DNA from: VAZQ01 sp963712565
Lineage (GTDB): Bacteria > Pseudomonadota > Alphaproteobacteria > Rhizobiales > Xanthobacteraceae
Assembly (NCBI GenBank): GCA_963712565.1
Contig: CAVQIP010000027.1
Location: 11,280-75,279, forward strand
Length of the DNA: 64,000 nucleotides
Direction of reading: 5' to 3'
Shown one piece after another: positions 45,009 to 53,425 of this stretch (its first letter is position 1; the number at the start of each line of letters is the position of its first letter). Under the pieces are notes generated by a model. That model saw only the letters and a program-made list of their open reading frames with translations, did not search any database and was not told the origin of the DNA. The translations under genes and the position numbers were made by a program.

Positions 45009-45584
45009 TCACCGCTCGATCGTGCCGGTGCGGCGGATCTTCTTCTGCAGCAGCAGCACCCCGTAGAGCAGCGCCTCGGCGGTCGGTGGGCAGCCGGGCA
45101 CATAGATGTCGACCGGCACGATACGGTCGCAGCCGCGCACCACCGAATAGGAATAGTGATAGTAGCCGCCGCCGTTGGCGCAGGACCCCATGGAGATGAC
45201 GTAGCGCGGCTCCGGCATCTGGTCATAGACCTTGCGCAGGGCGGGGGCCATCTTGTTGGTGAGCGTGCCGGCCACGATCATCACGTCCGATTGTCGCGGA
45301 GATGCTCGCGGCGCGAAGCCGAAGCGTTCCGCATCGTAGCGCGGCATCGACATCTGCATCATCTCGACCGCGCAGCAGGCGAGCCCGAACGTCATCCACA
45401 TCAGCGAGCCGGTGCGCGCCCAGATGATGAGATCGTCGCTTGCGGTCACGAGGAAGCCCTTGTCCGCCAGCTGGCCGTTCAAACCGGCGAAAAACGCGTC
45501 ATCCGCACCCGCGGGCTTGCCGGTGCGCGGATCGAGAATGCCCTTGGCGGGCGGGGCGACGACGGCCGTGCGCTCTAGTCCCAT
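45009..45584 (-). CDS. nuoB: NADH-quinone oxidoreductase subunit B
   Basis: A 191-aa subunit with terminal 4Fe-4S cluster N2 that reduces quinone. Ligands are the adjacent Cys70-Cys71 in FGLACCAVEMM, the cysteine in MGSCANGGGYYHYSYSVVRG, and that in YVPGCPPTAEALLYG. The N-terminal 40 residues are a polar extension. It overlaps nuoA by 10 bases. Confidence 0.96.
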   Translation of the reverse strand: MGLERTAVVAPPAKGILDPRTGKPAGADDAFFAGLNGQLADKGFLVTASDDLIIWARTGSLMWMTFGLACCAVEMMQMSMPRYDAERFGFAPRASPRQSDVMIVAGTLTNKMAPALRKVYDQMPEPRYVISMGSCANGGGYYHYSYSVVRGCDRIVPVDIYVPGCPPTAEALLYGVLLLQKKIRRTGTIER

Positions 45585-45940
45585 TCAAGTGCTCCCTTCC
45601 GCCACTCATATATGAAGCCGACGGTGAGAACGCCAAGGAACACCATCATCGACCAATAGCCGTAGAGCCCGAGATCGCCCAAGGCGACCGCCCACGGAAA
45701 CAGGAAACTCATTTCAAGGTCGAAAATGATGAACAGGATGGCGACGAGATAAAAGCGCACGTCGAACTTCATGCGCGCATCGTCGAAGGCGTTGAAGCCG
45801 CACTCGTAGGCGGAAAGCTTCTCGGGATCGGGCGCCTTGTAGGCCACCAGGAAAGGAACAAGCAGAAGTGCGAGGCTGATGCCGACGGCAACCGCGATGA
45901 AGATCACGAGCGGGAGGTAATCCAGCAACAGCTCATCCAT
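45575..45940 (-). CDS. nuoA: NADH-quinone oxidoreductase subunit A
   Basis: A 121-aa three-span subunit. The conserved loop PDPEKLSAYECGFNAFDDARMKF is visible as a landmark near residues 39-61 (key residues Glu, Cys, Gly, Phe), and the second helix reads FYLVAILFIIFDLEMSFLFP. ATG 45940 (MDELLLDYLPLVIF) was chosen; the upstream open frame is polar and unsupported. It is the first gene of the operon. Confidence 0.96.
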   Translation of the reverse strand: MDELLLDYLPLVIFIAVAVGISLALLLVPFLVAYKAPDPEKLSAYECGFNAFDDARMKFDVRFYLVAILFIIFDLEMSFLFPWAVALGDLGLYGYWSMMVFLGVLTVGFIYEWRKGALEWD

Positions 45941-46242
45941 CGGCGACCTCACCTCCGACGTCTCGCGGCCCCGTCCCGACAACCCGCCTCGGCGCCTGCG
46001 GCCAAGCTGCCCGCAGGCGCGGCAAATCACCCCTGCTCCCAGATCGGATTCGTTCCAAGGACGGGTTGAGGAGGGGCTTAGCGCAGTGCACAATGGGAGG
46101 CAAGACGGCGGGCCGTCGCCGTTCTTCACTCCCCTGCGCGTCCAAGCTCGCTGTTGCAAGGTCTCGACGGACTCGGCTTGCACGCCGACCTCGCATAGAG
46201 TTTTGCCATCGATCCGGCGACGAAGAGGGGCGAGGTGGCGGC
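45941..46242. promoter_or_regulatory. Divergent intergenic region between nuoA and the BKACE gene
   Basis: The control regions of the nuo operon (minus) and the BKACE gene (plus) must lie here. A perfect 10-bp inverted repeat, GCGCCTGCGG (45992-46001) and CCGCAGGCGC (46011-46020), with a 9-base spacer is present 52-80 bases upstream of nuoA. There is no T run, so it is more likely an operator or leader hairpin than a terminator. No near-consensus -35/-10 pair stood out. Confidence 0.4.
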
Positions 46243-47118
46243 ATGCAACGCAAGGTCATGATCTCCTGCGCGGTCACCGGGTCGGCGGATACCCCCGGCC
46301 GCAACCCTGCGGTGCCGGTGACGCCGACGCAGATCGCGCAATCCGCGCTCGATGCGGCCCGAGCCGGCGCGGCCATCGTTCACATCCACGTGCGTGATCC
46401 GAAGACCACGCGGCCGAGCATGGAACTCGCCCTCTACAAAGAGGTCGTGGACCGGATCAGGGGAAGCGGGAGCGACGTCCTCATCAACCTGACCACCGGG
46501 CCGGGCGCGCGCTTCGTGCCGGGCGCGGACGATCCCCAGAAGCCCGGGCCGGGCACGACCATCAAGGCGCCAGCCGAGCGGGTACGGCACGTGGTCGCGC
46601 TCAAGCCGGAAATCTGCAGCCTCGACATGGGCAGCATGAACATGGGCCCCCACGTCTTCGTCAACACGCCCCATCATCTCGAAGCCATGGCGATCGCCAT
46701 CCGCGACGCCGGCGTTCTGCCGGAACTGGAAGTGTTCGAAACCGGCCATCTGCTGCTGGCCAAGCGCCTGATCGAGACCGGCCACATCAAGGCGCCCGGC
46801 ATGTTCCAGATCTGCCTCGGCATCGCCTGGGCGCAACCAGCCACGCCAGAAGCCATGAGCTATATGCGCGGCCTCCTGCCCGCGGGCTCGCCCTGGTTCG
46901 CATTCGGCATCTCGCTGCATCAATTTCCGATGGTGGCGCAGGCCGTGCTACTCGGCGGCCATCCGCGGGTAGGGCTTGAGGACAACATCTATCTCGAGAA
47001 GGGCAAGCTCGCGCCGAGCAACGCGGCGCTGGTGGAAAAGGCGGCCAAGATCATCGAGATCCTCGGCGACACCGTCGCCACGCCTGCCGACGCGCGCGCG
47101 ATGCTGGGGTTGTCATAG
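46243..47118 (+). CDS. Beta-keto acid cleavage enzyme (BKACE, DUF849)
   Basis: A 291-aa zinc-dependent TIM-barrel enzyme of the 3-keto-5-aminohexanoate cleavage family, which transfers acetyl units between a beta-keto acid and acetyl-CoA. MISCAVTGSADTPGRNPAVP opens the barrel. HIHVRDP gives zinc ligands His47 and His49. NLTTGPGARFVPG, SLDMGSMNMG and ELEVFETGHLLLA follow. ATG 46243 has GAGG upstream; the longer open frame adds an Arg-rich artefact. The keto-acid substrate cannot be told from the sequence. Confidence 0.9.
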   Translation: MQRKVMISCAVTGSADTPGRNPAVPVTPTQIAQSALDAARAGAAIVHIHVRDPKTTRPSMELALYKEVVDRIRGSGSDVLINLTTGPGARFVPGADDPQKPGPGTTIKAPAERVRHVVALKPEICSLDMGSMNMGPHVFVNTPHHLEAMAIAIRDAGVLPELEVFETGHLLLAKRLIETGHIKAPGMFQICLGIAWAQPATPEAMSYMRGLLPAGSPWFAFGISLHQFPMVAQAVLLGGHPRVGLEDNIYLEKGKLAPSNAALVEKAAKIIEILGDTVATPADARAMLGLS

Positions 47119-47449
47119 CGTTCCGCAAATCCGTCACCGATGGCGCCGCAACCGCGCTCGCGCGCGCCTTCGACGGGCTATGCCGAAATACGCCTCGGCG
47201 GTTTGCGGCTTAGGCCAATCCCGGCGCACCCATCTCTCTTTCCTGAATTTGCTCCAGGTTCACGCCCTTGGTTTCAATGGCGTACACCCGGGTGACGACG
47301 GCTACTCCTGGACCGTCCTGCCGGGTCCTGCGCTCGATACCGGCGGCACGCTTTCCGCGCTCATGGGTCACAGGCGTAGGGATGCATGCGCGGGTCGGAT
47401 CCGCTCAAGACGAATTGAAATTGCCAAGGAACGCGCGGCCAACGCCGTC
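47119..47449. other. Convergent intergenic region with a transporter relic
   Basis: This stretch lies between the stops of the BKACE gene (plus) and the Vgb-like gene (minus). Apart from the MFS-like C-terminal fragment listed separately, no gene or terminator was recognised. Confidence 0.4.
47210..47296 (-). pseudogene. Relic of the C-terminal end of an MFS transporter
   Basis: The minus strand reads RVYAIETKGVNLEQIQERE and then MGAPGLA before a stop at 47210-47212. ETKG-(V/R)-x-LE-(E/Q)-I is the conserved end of the last helix of sugar/metabolite porters of the major facilitator superfamily. Upstream the frame stays open but is Arg-rich and contains no membrane helices, so only the tail survives. 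It suggests that a transporter gene once lay beside the catabolic genes here. Confidence 0.4.
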
Positions 47450-49105
47450 TCAGTCCATCGGCTCGACTTTGACGATCGAGGCACCATGGTTGCTGCCGAC
47501 CCAGAACGTCACCGGGCTGGTCGAGTTGTCCACGAACACGCGGCGGATGTTGGTCGTCTTCGGCAGCAGATATTCGACGAACTCGCCGGTCTTGGGATCG
47601 AGCCGCGACACGCGATCGCTGAGCATCGAGCCAGTCCAGACTTCGCCGTTCTTGTCGGTGACGACGTCGTAGGGCTGTGCCCACGGCGTCGGCAGCACCC
47701 ATTCCTGGATCTTCTCGGTCTTGGGATCGAACATGCCGATGGCATTGCCGCCATATTCGGCGAACCAAAGGCGGTTCAGTTCGTCGACCCGGCCTCGGCG
47801 CGGACGCGCGTTCGGAATGGGCGAGCGGTAGACGGTGAGCTTTCCGGTCTTGGCGTCGAGCTTGCCGATATTCGAGGACGAGAAGTCGAGCAGGTAGAGA
47901 TTGTTTTCGTGATCGGCCGGGATGCCGTAGGAGGTGATGGTCCTGTTATTACCGGGGTCCTTGAACGATCCGAGGTTCTCCCACTCGCCGGTCGCCGGGT
48001 CGAGCCGCAGAATTTGTGCGCGGTCGGAGTTCTTCACCCAAACCTTGCCGTCGACGTGGGAGTTGGTCGGCGTCAGGAACGCCTGCTGGGTGGCGTCCGT
48101 CTGCCATTGCTCCGGCACCTTCCAGGTCCGGAATTTTTGCGTCGTCTTGTCGAACCTGGCGACGCCGCCCTGATACATCATGGCGATCCAGAGATTGCCG
48201 GCCTTGTCGGTCTCGAGGTCGAGCGTGCCGATCGGGTAGCCGGGCTTGATCACCGGCAACGGATATTCCGCGACCTGGCCGGTCTTCGGATCCAGCCTGC
48301 CCAGGAACTGCTCGCCGAAATGCGTGAACCAGACCATGCCATCGGAGTCGACGATGGCGTCATGCGGCTGGATCTGCTTTCGCGGCAGGTCGTATTCGGT
48401 AATGACAACGCGGGCGGCACGGCCCGTAGGCCGCGGCAAGGTCTTGAGCTGATAGTCCCAGATCTCATCCCTGCTGAGATTGACCGAGGCGAGATACTCC
48501 GCCATCGCCTTCACGCCAGCCGCCTGGCCGAGGTTGCGGCGCGCCGAGCCGAGGAGCCGTTGCGGATGCTGCGGCGTGCTGCCGGGATAATAGCCGGTCA
48601 TGCGGTCGAACACCTGCACGAACTCGGCCGCGTCATGGCTCGAATTCACGATGCGATCGAGATCGTGGCAGCCGATGCAGTTGAGCAGCGCCTTCTTCTG
48701 AGTGTCGGTGCCCGGGAAGCTCGCCAGCCACTCCGCATTGGTGAGTTGCTTGGCCAAGTTCTTGGTCGGCCGCAGCTTGACGTCGACGGTGGCGGTGTTA
48801 CCGGCGGCAACGTCGGCCGACTTCGGGCCTTCGAGCTCGTAGCCGACGGCGCGAATGGCGAGCGAATAGCCGCCTGGCTCGAGCTTCGACGCGGGAAAAC
48901 TGAAGGTCCCGGTACGATCGCTGACCACGGAGATGGTGACGGTCGAACCCGCGCGCTTGGCGCTGACGAGCACGCCTTCCATGGGGCCGTCCGCGGCCGA
49001 GCTGACCCGACCGGTCAACGCCGTCTGTGCATGCGCGGGAAATAGCGAAAGCGCAGCCGCGATCACGCCAACGATGAAAGCAAGCGAACGATTCCGCGAT
49101 GGCAT
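47450..49105 (-). CDS. Vgb-like beta-propeller lyase with haem c motif and carboxypeptidase-regulatory-like domain
   Basis: A 551-aa exported protein with three parts. A signal peptide ends near AHAQ (27). A carboxypeptidase-regulatory-like beta domain (TGRVSSAADGPMEGVLVSAK) covers about 30-112. A helical segment with a single CxxCH motif, CIGCH (143-147), probably binds haem c. From about residue 215 a propeller of virginiamycin-B-lyase-type blades follows (HDAIVDSDGMVWFTHFGEQF, DKAGNLWIAMMYQGG, VDELNRLWFAEYGGNAIGMF). The true Vgb reaction is unlikely given the haem motif. Function is unknown. It is transcribed toward the BKACE gene. Confidence 0.8.
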   Translation of the reverse strand: MPSRNRSLAFIVGVIAAALSLFPAHAQTALTGRVSSAADGPMEGVLVSAKRAGSTVTISVVSDRTGTFSFPASKLEPGGYSLAIRAVGYELEGPKSADVAAGNTATVDVKLRPTKNLAKQLTNAEWLASFPGTDTQKKALLNCIGCHDLDRIVNSSHDAAEFVQVFDRMTGYYPGSTPQHPQRLLGSARRNLGQAAGVKAMAEYLASVNLSRDEIWDYQLKTLPRPTGRAARVVITEYDLPRKQIQPHDAIVDSDGMVWFTHFGEQFLGRLDPKTGQVAEYPLPVIKPGYPIGTLDLETDKAGNLWIAMMYQGGVARFDKTTQKFRTWKVPEQWQTDATQQAFLTPTNSHVDGKVWVKNSDRAQILRLDPATGEWENLGSFKDPGNNRTITSYGIPADHENNLYLLDFSSSNIGKLDAKTGKLTVYRSPIPNARPRRGRVDELNRLWFAEYGGNAIGMFDPKTEKIQEWVLPTPWAQPYDVVTDKNGEVWTGSMLSDRVSRLDPKTGEFVEYLLPKTTNIRRVFVDNSTSPVTFWVGSNHGASIVKVEPMD

Positions 49106-49430
49106 CGGCGTCTCCTCGAGGTTCGGTCACCGGTCGGCAAGCCGTCGCTGCACGCGAACTTTATTTGTTACGAGCCTAGACCCGCGGATAGGGCGCTTCA
49201 AGACTGCTCGAGCGGCACACGCAGGCCGGTGCGATGCGCGTGGCGGCACGGATATCGGCCGTCAACGAATTTCCGGCATCGGTCCTCGCGCATGCGCCGG
49301 CACCCGCGATGGGGCAACGAAGTGGTTCTATTGGCTGGGCCGCGGAAAACGCCTTGCAATATCGGCCGTCCCGCAGGCATGACCTTATCGGCTTGGACGG
49401 GCGAACCGACCCCGCTCCGGTCGCACGACC
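49106..49430. other. Intergenic region, no supported gene
   Basis: This is the divergent gap between the Vgb-like gene and the MmgE/PrpD gene, so promoters in both directions are expected. No near-consensus promoter or hairpin was recognised, and plus-strand frames here are Arg/Pro-rich without motifs. Confidence 0.35.
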
Positions 49431-50801
49431 ATGTCAGGTTTGCAGATGGCGAAAGAGACGGCGCAAGTTGCCGAATACGCGGCGGCCTGTCGTTACGACG
49501 ACATCCCCGGCGACGTGGTCGAGCGCGCCAAGCAGTGCATCGCGGACACGGTTGCTACCGTGATCTTCGGCTACGAGCTGCCCTGGAGCCGGATCATCGT
49601 CGCCTTTGCGGAGAAAAACGGCGCGGGCGGCAGCAGCCGTATTCTCGGCCCTGGCGGCGCGCGCGTGCACGCTCCCGCGGCCGCCTTGGCGAACGGCGCG
49701 CTGGCGCACGCCTTCGAGATGGACAATTTGACCTGGCCGAGCACCGGGGTCCATCCGGGCGCGACGCTGCTGGCTTCCGGCCTCGCCGTCGCCCAGGAGC
49801 GCAACATCGGGGGGCGCGAGCTGATTGCCGCCTTCGTCGCGGGCGCGGAGGTCATGATCCGCATCGGGCGCGCTACCCAGCACAGCAACGAGGGTCGCGG
49901 CTTCCACGCGCCCGGCACGACCGGCCCGTTCGGCGCCGCCATCGCGTGCGGCAAACTCATGGGTTTCGACGCCGAGCGCATGCGCAACGCCTTGGGCATT
50001 GCCGGCTCGCTCGCCTGCGGGCTCATGGAATTCGCCCGCTCCGGCAGCGGCGCGATGGTGAAGCGCCTCCACCTCGGGCGCGCGGCCGAGAGCGGCGTGC
50101 TCGCGGCGAGCCTCGCCGCTGACGGTTTTACCGGTCCGGCGAGCGTGCTCGAAGGCGAGTTCGGCTTCCTGCGGGTGTTCTGCGGTAGCGCGTTCGATGC
50201 GGCGGCGCTCACCCGCGGCCTCGGCGACAGCTACGCCACGCGCTCGATCATGCTCAAGCGATTTCCCTGCCACATCACCGCGCACACCTCGGTGCAGGCG
50301 ATTCTGGATCTGCGCGCCGAGTACGGCTATGGCGGCGACGATGTCGCCGCGATCCACATCGCCGGCAACGACAAGATGGCGGGAGTCAACAACATCCCCT
50401 CCCCTGCCGACATCATGATGGCGCAATACTCGATCCCATTCTGCGTGGCGCTTGCGCATGCCCGCGACCCGCGCGATCCGCGCGTCTTCGATGAAGCCGC
50501 GCTGCGGGATCCACTGATCCGGTCGCTGGCCGAGCGCGTGACCATCACCGTCGCCGAGGATGGCACGACCCCGCTCGCCGCGAACGTCACGGTGACGTTG
50601 AAAAACGGCCGCGCGCTCAGGCGTTCCGTCGCCGACTTCAAGGGCACGCCGGAGCATCCGCTCGACCGCGACGAGTTGCGAGAGAAATTTCTGATGCTGA
50701 CCCGCCACTGCGGCGCGGACGAGATGGGCGCGATGTTCGACCGGCTGCAACACCTGGAACAGCAAGCCGATCTCGACTGGATCAGGGTTGGCGCGCAGTG
50801 A
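49431..50801 (+). CDS. MmgE/PrpD family protein
   Basis: A 456-aa member of the family that includes 2-methylcitrate dehydratase and cis-aconitate decarboxylase. Blocks include RAKQCIADTVATVIFGYELP, ANGALAHAFEMDNLTWPSTG, HPGATLLASGLAVAQE, and a small-domain segment KRFPCHITAHTSVQAILDLR. The HAFEMD motif holds the residues near the active site. The exact substrate is not predictable; many alphaproteobacterial members are uncharacterised. A start at 49446 (MAKETAQ) is a good alternative. No prpB or prpC genes are nearby. Confidence 0.88.
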   Translation: MSGLQMAKETAQVAEYAAACRYDDIPGDVVERAKQCIADTVATVIFGYELPWSRIIVAFAEKNGAGGSSRILGPGGARVHAPAAALANGALAHAFEMDNLTWPSTGVHPGATLLASGLAVAQERNIGGRELIAAFVAGAEVMIRIGRATQHSNEGRGFHAPGTTGPFGAAIACGKLMGFDAERMRNALGIAGSLACGLMEFARSGSGAMVKRLHLGRAAESGVLAASLAADGFTGPASVLEGEFGFLRVFCGSAFDAAALTRGLGDSYATRSIMLKRFPCHITAHTSVQAILDLRAEYGYGGDDVAAIHIAGNDKMAGVNNIPSPADIMMAQYSIPFCVALAHARDPRDPRVFDEAALRDPLIRSLAERVTITVAEDGTTPLAANVTVTLKNGRALRRSVADFKGTPEHPLDRDELREKFLMLTRHCGADEMGAMFDRLQHLEQQADLDWIRVGAQ

Positions 50802-51204
50802 GGACGATGAACAGCAAACCGGACGCAGCCGCGATTGCCACGCGGCCCGCCCGCGAGGTCAGATGCCATCGTCGAGACGTTCTGCCTCGCGCGCGCCCGG
50901 CGATGTCGCCTCACGCGAGCACGCGCCGGCATCGTTCTCGCTGTGGAGAAGTCCAGGCGCACGGCGCGAGCTAGTCAACTATCAGCCGGCTATCGGGTGA
51001 CCGCCCTTTCGAGGTAGGCGCGGACGCCGCCCAGTGGAGCGGTGAGGGGCCGGCGGTGAGACGCCCGCGTCGATTCAGAACAATTCAGGCCTGCGCCGAG
51101 GACTTCTGTCGCTCGACATAGCCGTCGCTGTTGCGGGGAGGTTTCAACCCGATGCCGTACTGCCGCTGTTGTCAACCCGCAAAAAGACGCCGACGCCTCG
51201 GCTA
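50802..51204. other. Gene-free region containing a resolvase 3' relic
   Basis: The left copy of an 84-base repeat (50968-51051) lies here. On the minus strand a short open stretch around 51065-51150 (GLKPPRNSDGYVERQKSSAQA is 21 residues; core NSDGYVERQKSSAQA) ends in a stop and might be another C-terminal fragment, but I cannot assign it. Nothing else is recognisable. Confidence 0.35.
50968..51051 (+). repeat. 84-base direct repeat, left copy (resolvase 3'-end relic)
   Basis: It matches 52127-52210 with 5 mismatches over 84 bases. In the frame of the right copy it reads STISRLSGDRPFE, the end of a serine-recombinase C-terminal helix-turn-helix. Here the Gln codon just before STISRL is TAG (50972-50974), so this copy is dead. 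Together the two copies flank the CAP-domain gene. Confidence 0.65.
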
Positions 51205-51750
51205 TCAGCACAGATACTTGCAGACGAAATTCTTCACCGTGGTGAGCGGGTTTTCAGAGTTTACTGAACTCTCATGGCGCTCCACATTTTTCTCTTGTGC
51301 CGTGACCTTGCGGTCCTTCTTTTTCGGTGACTTGTCCGCGATCACCATCGCCCAGTAGGTCTTGTAACGGGTCTGTTCGTTGCGGGCGACGGCAACTCCG
51401 ACGCTGTCGGCGCGGGCTTGCAACAGATTTGCATTGTGGCCCGGTGATTTCTGCCAGGAGCGGAACGTCTCGGCCCATGTCTTGGTGCCGGCCGCGATGT
51501 TCTCCGCTGCTCCGCCCGTGTGCGCGCCCGAGATACGGGACGAAAACGAGCCGGCTACGCTGTGATCCATGATGCCGGACTTGGCCATCGCCTTTGCCTG
51601 TCGCTCAGCGATGGCCGTGAGATGCGGGTCGGTCTTGACGGCAGACAGGCCGTGCTCGCGTCGGTACCGCGAGATCATCTCCGCCATGTCTTCTGCGTGC
51701 GCCAAGGTGGCCGTGATGGCCAGGATGACTCCAAGCGAGACCGCCTTCAT
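51205..51750 (-). CDS. Secreted CAP-domain (SCP/PR1-like) protein
   Basis: A 181-aa protein. The signal peptide is MKAVSLGVILAITATLAHAE, followed by a CAP domain: MISRYRREHGLSAVKTDPHL, AIAERQAKAMAKSGIMDHSV, GAAENIAAGTKTWAETFRSW, and the C-terminal signature KSPGHNANLLQARADSVGVA. A Lys-rich tail ends NFVCKYLC. ATG 51750 has GGGGAG upstream; the frame is open to 51987 without a signal peptide. CAP proteins in bacteria are mostly uncharacterised secreted proteins. It lies between two copies of a recombinase relic, suggesting that it arrived on mobile DNA. Confidence 0.8.
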   Translation of the reverse strand: MKAVSLGVILAITATLAHAEDMAEMISRYRREHGLSAVKTDPHLTAIAERQAKAMAKSGIMDHSVAGSFSSRISGAHTGGAAENIAAGTKTWAETFRSWQKSPGHNANLLQARADSVGVAVARNEQTRYKTYWAMVIADKSPKKKDRKVTAQEKNVERHESSVNSENPLTTVKNFVCKYLC

Positions 51751-51971
51751 CCACTCCCCCGGCTTCCCCGCGATGAAGAAAAAGTTCATCGGTCCCGGAT
51801 AAGGCGAATATGAGGCATCGCATGATGACGGGCTTCTAACGCGCCGGGTGAGGCGCACCAACAAAGAGCCCCGGCCAACAGCAGGTCGGGCGCTGCAAGG
51901 GGTGGAATGATGCGCGCGCCGTTGCGCGTCACGCCAGCGTTTGACCGCAGCGGCGAAGGTCGCCTGGGCCA

Positions 51972-52196
51972 GCAAGAGATCGTTCACGCCACCGAGGTGC
52001 TCACGCGAAAGCCCGCGGGGTGAGGTTTGGTCGTCCGCGTAGTCTGACGTCGCATCAGCGGCAGGAGGCTATACAGCGCCTCGCGGATGGCGAGGTGCAG
52101 GCCGATCTCGCGAGATCTTACGGTGTGAGCCAGTCAACCATCAGCCGGCTATCGGGTGACCGCCCTTTCGAGGCAGGCGCGGCCGCCGCCCAGTGA
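51972..52196 (+). pseudogene. Resolvase/invertase C-terminal relic
   Basis: The plus strand reads AHAKARGVRFGRPRSLTSHQ, then RQEAIQRLADGEVQADLARS, then YGVSQSTISRLSGDRPFE to a TGA at 52194-52196. This is the linker and helix-turn-helix DNA-binding domain of a Hin/Tn3-type serine recombinase. The catalytic domain upstream is missing; the DNA there is occupied by the start of the CAP gene region. Only about 66 codons survive. Confidence 0.65.
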
Positions 52197-52210
52197 AGCG
52201 GTGAGGGGCC
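52127..52210 (+). repeat. 84-base direct repeat, right copy (resolvase 3' end)
   Basis: This is the right copy of the repeat at 50968-51051 (79 of 84 bases identical). It covers the last codons of the resolvase relic and the bases after its stop. Confidence 0.65.
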
Positions 52211-52272
52211 GAAGGCTTGCCGGGAGCGGGCCTAGTAGAAACCAAAATGTCCACCCGGTATAAGGTGACATA

Positions 52273-52407
52273 ATGCTGACACCCACAGAACCTGACCCGA
52301 CGGCAGGCCGGATCATGCTCACGTGCCTCTTCCTGATCGCATTGGTCGTCGCCGGCTTCGTCGTTGGGCTCGTCTGGTGGCCTGAATTGATGCCTTGGAG
52401 CCGCTGA
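52273..52407 (+). CDS. Possible 44-aa single-span membrane peptide
   Basis: A 44-codon frame starts at ATG 52273 with AAGGTGA a few bases upstream. The peptide opens MLTPTEPDPTAGRIM, then LTCLFLIALVVAGFVVGLVW forms one membrane helix, and WPELMPWSR ends it. Composition is membrane-like, not that of a random high-GC frame, but the peptide sits in degraded mobile DNA and has no recognised family. Confidence 0.3.
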   Translation: MLTPTEPDPTAGRIMLTCLFLIALVVAGFVVGLVWWPELMPWSR

Positions 52408-52590
52408 AGCTGTTGAGGGCGTTCGCCCTGGTCGTTCGGCTGTTGGTCAGCCAACAATGAAGCGGCCCAATGAAGCCCAATCATGAAGGTGTTGCCGCAG
52501 GCACCATTGGAGCAGTGCTGAGTTCGAGCGTGATCTACGATTGGACGCATTCGCGGCGGTGGGCCGCCGTGCTGAAACTTCCAAGCTCAG

Positions 52591-52692
52591 ATGCCCTTGG
52601 GGTGCCCGACGGCTCGCGATCCCTGGATGGTGCTTGGCCTAATGGCGTTCTGGGTACTTATCTTGATCGCGTGGGCCTTGTTCGGCGGCTAG
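52591..52692 (+). CDS. Possible 33-aa hydrophobic peptide
   Basis: From ATG 52591 the frame reads MPLGCPTARDPW followed by a strongly hydrophobic MVLGLMAFWVLILIAWALF and GG before a TAG. It could be a tiny membrane protein or a fragment of one. There is no clear ribosome site, and the neighbourhood is full of gene relics. Confidence 0.22.
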   Translation: MPLGCPTARDPWMVLGLMAFWVLILIAWALFGG

Positions 52693-52800
52693 TCTGAGCC
52701 GACCAGTGTGGGCCGAGCGGCAACGCACCGCCGAGTGGCCGAGATTTCTACCGATGTTTTTTTTCACGTCTCCCCGTTTCATCGGGCCGTATCGCCGACA

Positions 52801-53052
52801 TCAGCCACTTCGCGCAGACGCCAATGCCCGTTCGGCGGCAATCAGCACGTTGAGCGGCTGCCACGGCTTGGGCATGTAACCAACCAAGGGCGGCAGTTCG
52901 CCGCCGTGCTCGCGCGGATGCCCCGAGGTGAGGATTATGGGAAGAAGCGGCCAGCGGAGCTTCACCTCCCATGCCAAATCAGCTCCGCTCATGGCGCCGG
53001 GAACTTGGATTTGTAGCCCCATGGCGCGAGTAGCCGCTTCCATGTCTCTCAA
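52801..53052 (-). pseudogene. Response-regulator receiver domain fragment
   Basis: The minus strand encodes PGAMSGADLAWEVKLRWPLL, then PIILTSGHPREHGGELPP and YMPKPWQPLNVLIAAERAL. This is the second half of a CheY-like receiver: the MSG-DLA loop, the SGH switch strand and the KP lysine. The residue where the phosphorylated Asp should lie (before VPGAMSG) is replaced (QIQVPGAM), the N-terminal half is absent, and a stop lies upstream. It is a relic. Confidence 0.6.
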
Positions 53053-53391
53053 CGTGGACCCGACGCCCTCTTAGTCGGCGCCGGCCCCTTCTTGATCGAC
53101 CGGCGTGTCCAATTGGCACAATTGGCGGCACGCCACGCGGTTCCCGCAATATATCAAGACCGCCAACATGCCGAAGTCGGCGGGCTGATGAGCTACGGCG
53201 CCAGCCTGACGGATGCCTATCGTCAGTTCGGCGTATACACCGGTCGCATCCTCAAGGGCGCGAAGCCTGCGGATTTGCCAGTCGTGCAGTCGACCAAGTT
53301 CGAGCCGGTCATCAACGCCCCGACCGCCAGGATGCTCGGCCTCACCGTGCCGCCGGCGCTGCTTGCCGTGGCCGATGAGGTTATCGAATAA
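53050..53391 (+). pseudogene. C-terminal fragment of an ABC_sub_bind-type substrate-binding protein
   Basis: The plus frame reads QRGPDALLVGAGPFLIDRR, then LAQLAARHAVPAIYQDRQHA, GGLMSYGASLTDAYRQFGVY, TGRILKGAKPADLPVVQSTK and finally LGLTVPPALLAVADEVIE before the stop. This is the C-terminal third of the PF04392-type periplasmic binding proteins that are abundant in Bradyrhizobium relatives. An ATG-like start at 53092 would give 99 residues, but the N-terminal lobe and signal peptide are missing. It abuts the receiver fragment on the other strand, marking a recombination junction near 53.05 kb. Confidence 0.75.
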
Positions 53392-53425
53392 AGATGCTAT
53401 TTGCTGCGGTGCATGAGTCCGGAAG

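Noticed and set aside
46976..49045. A 689-codon plus-strand open frame opposite the Vgb-like gene
   Set aside because: It is antisense to a protein with clear signal peptide, haem motif and propeller blades. Its composition is typical of the complement of a high-GC gene.
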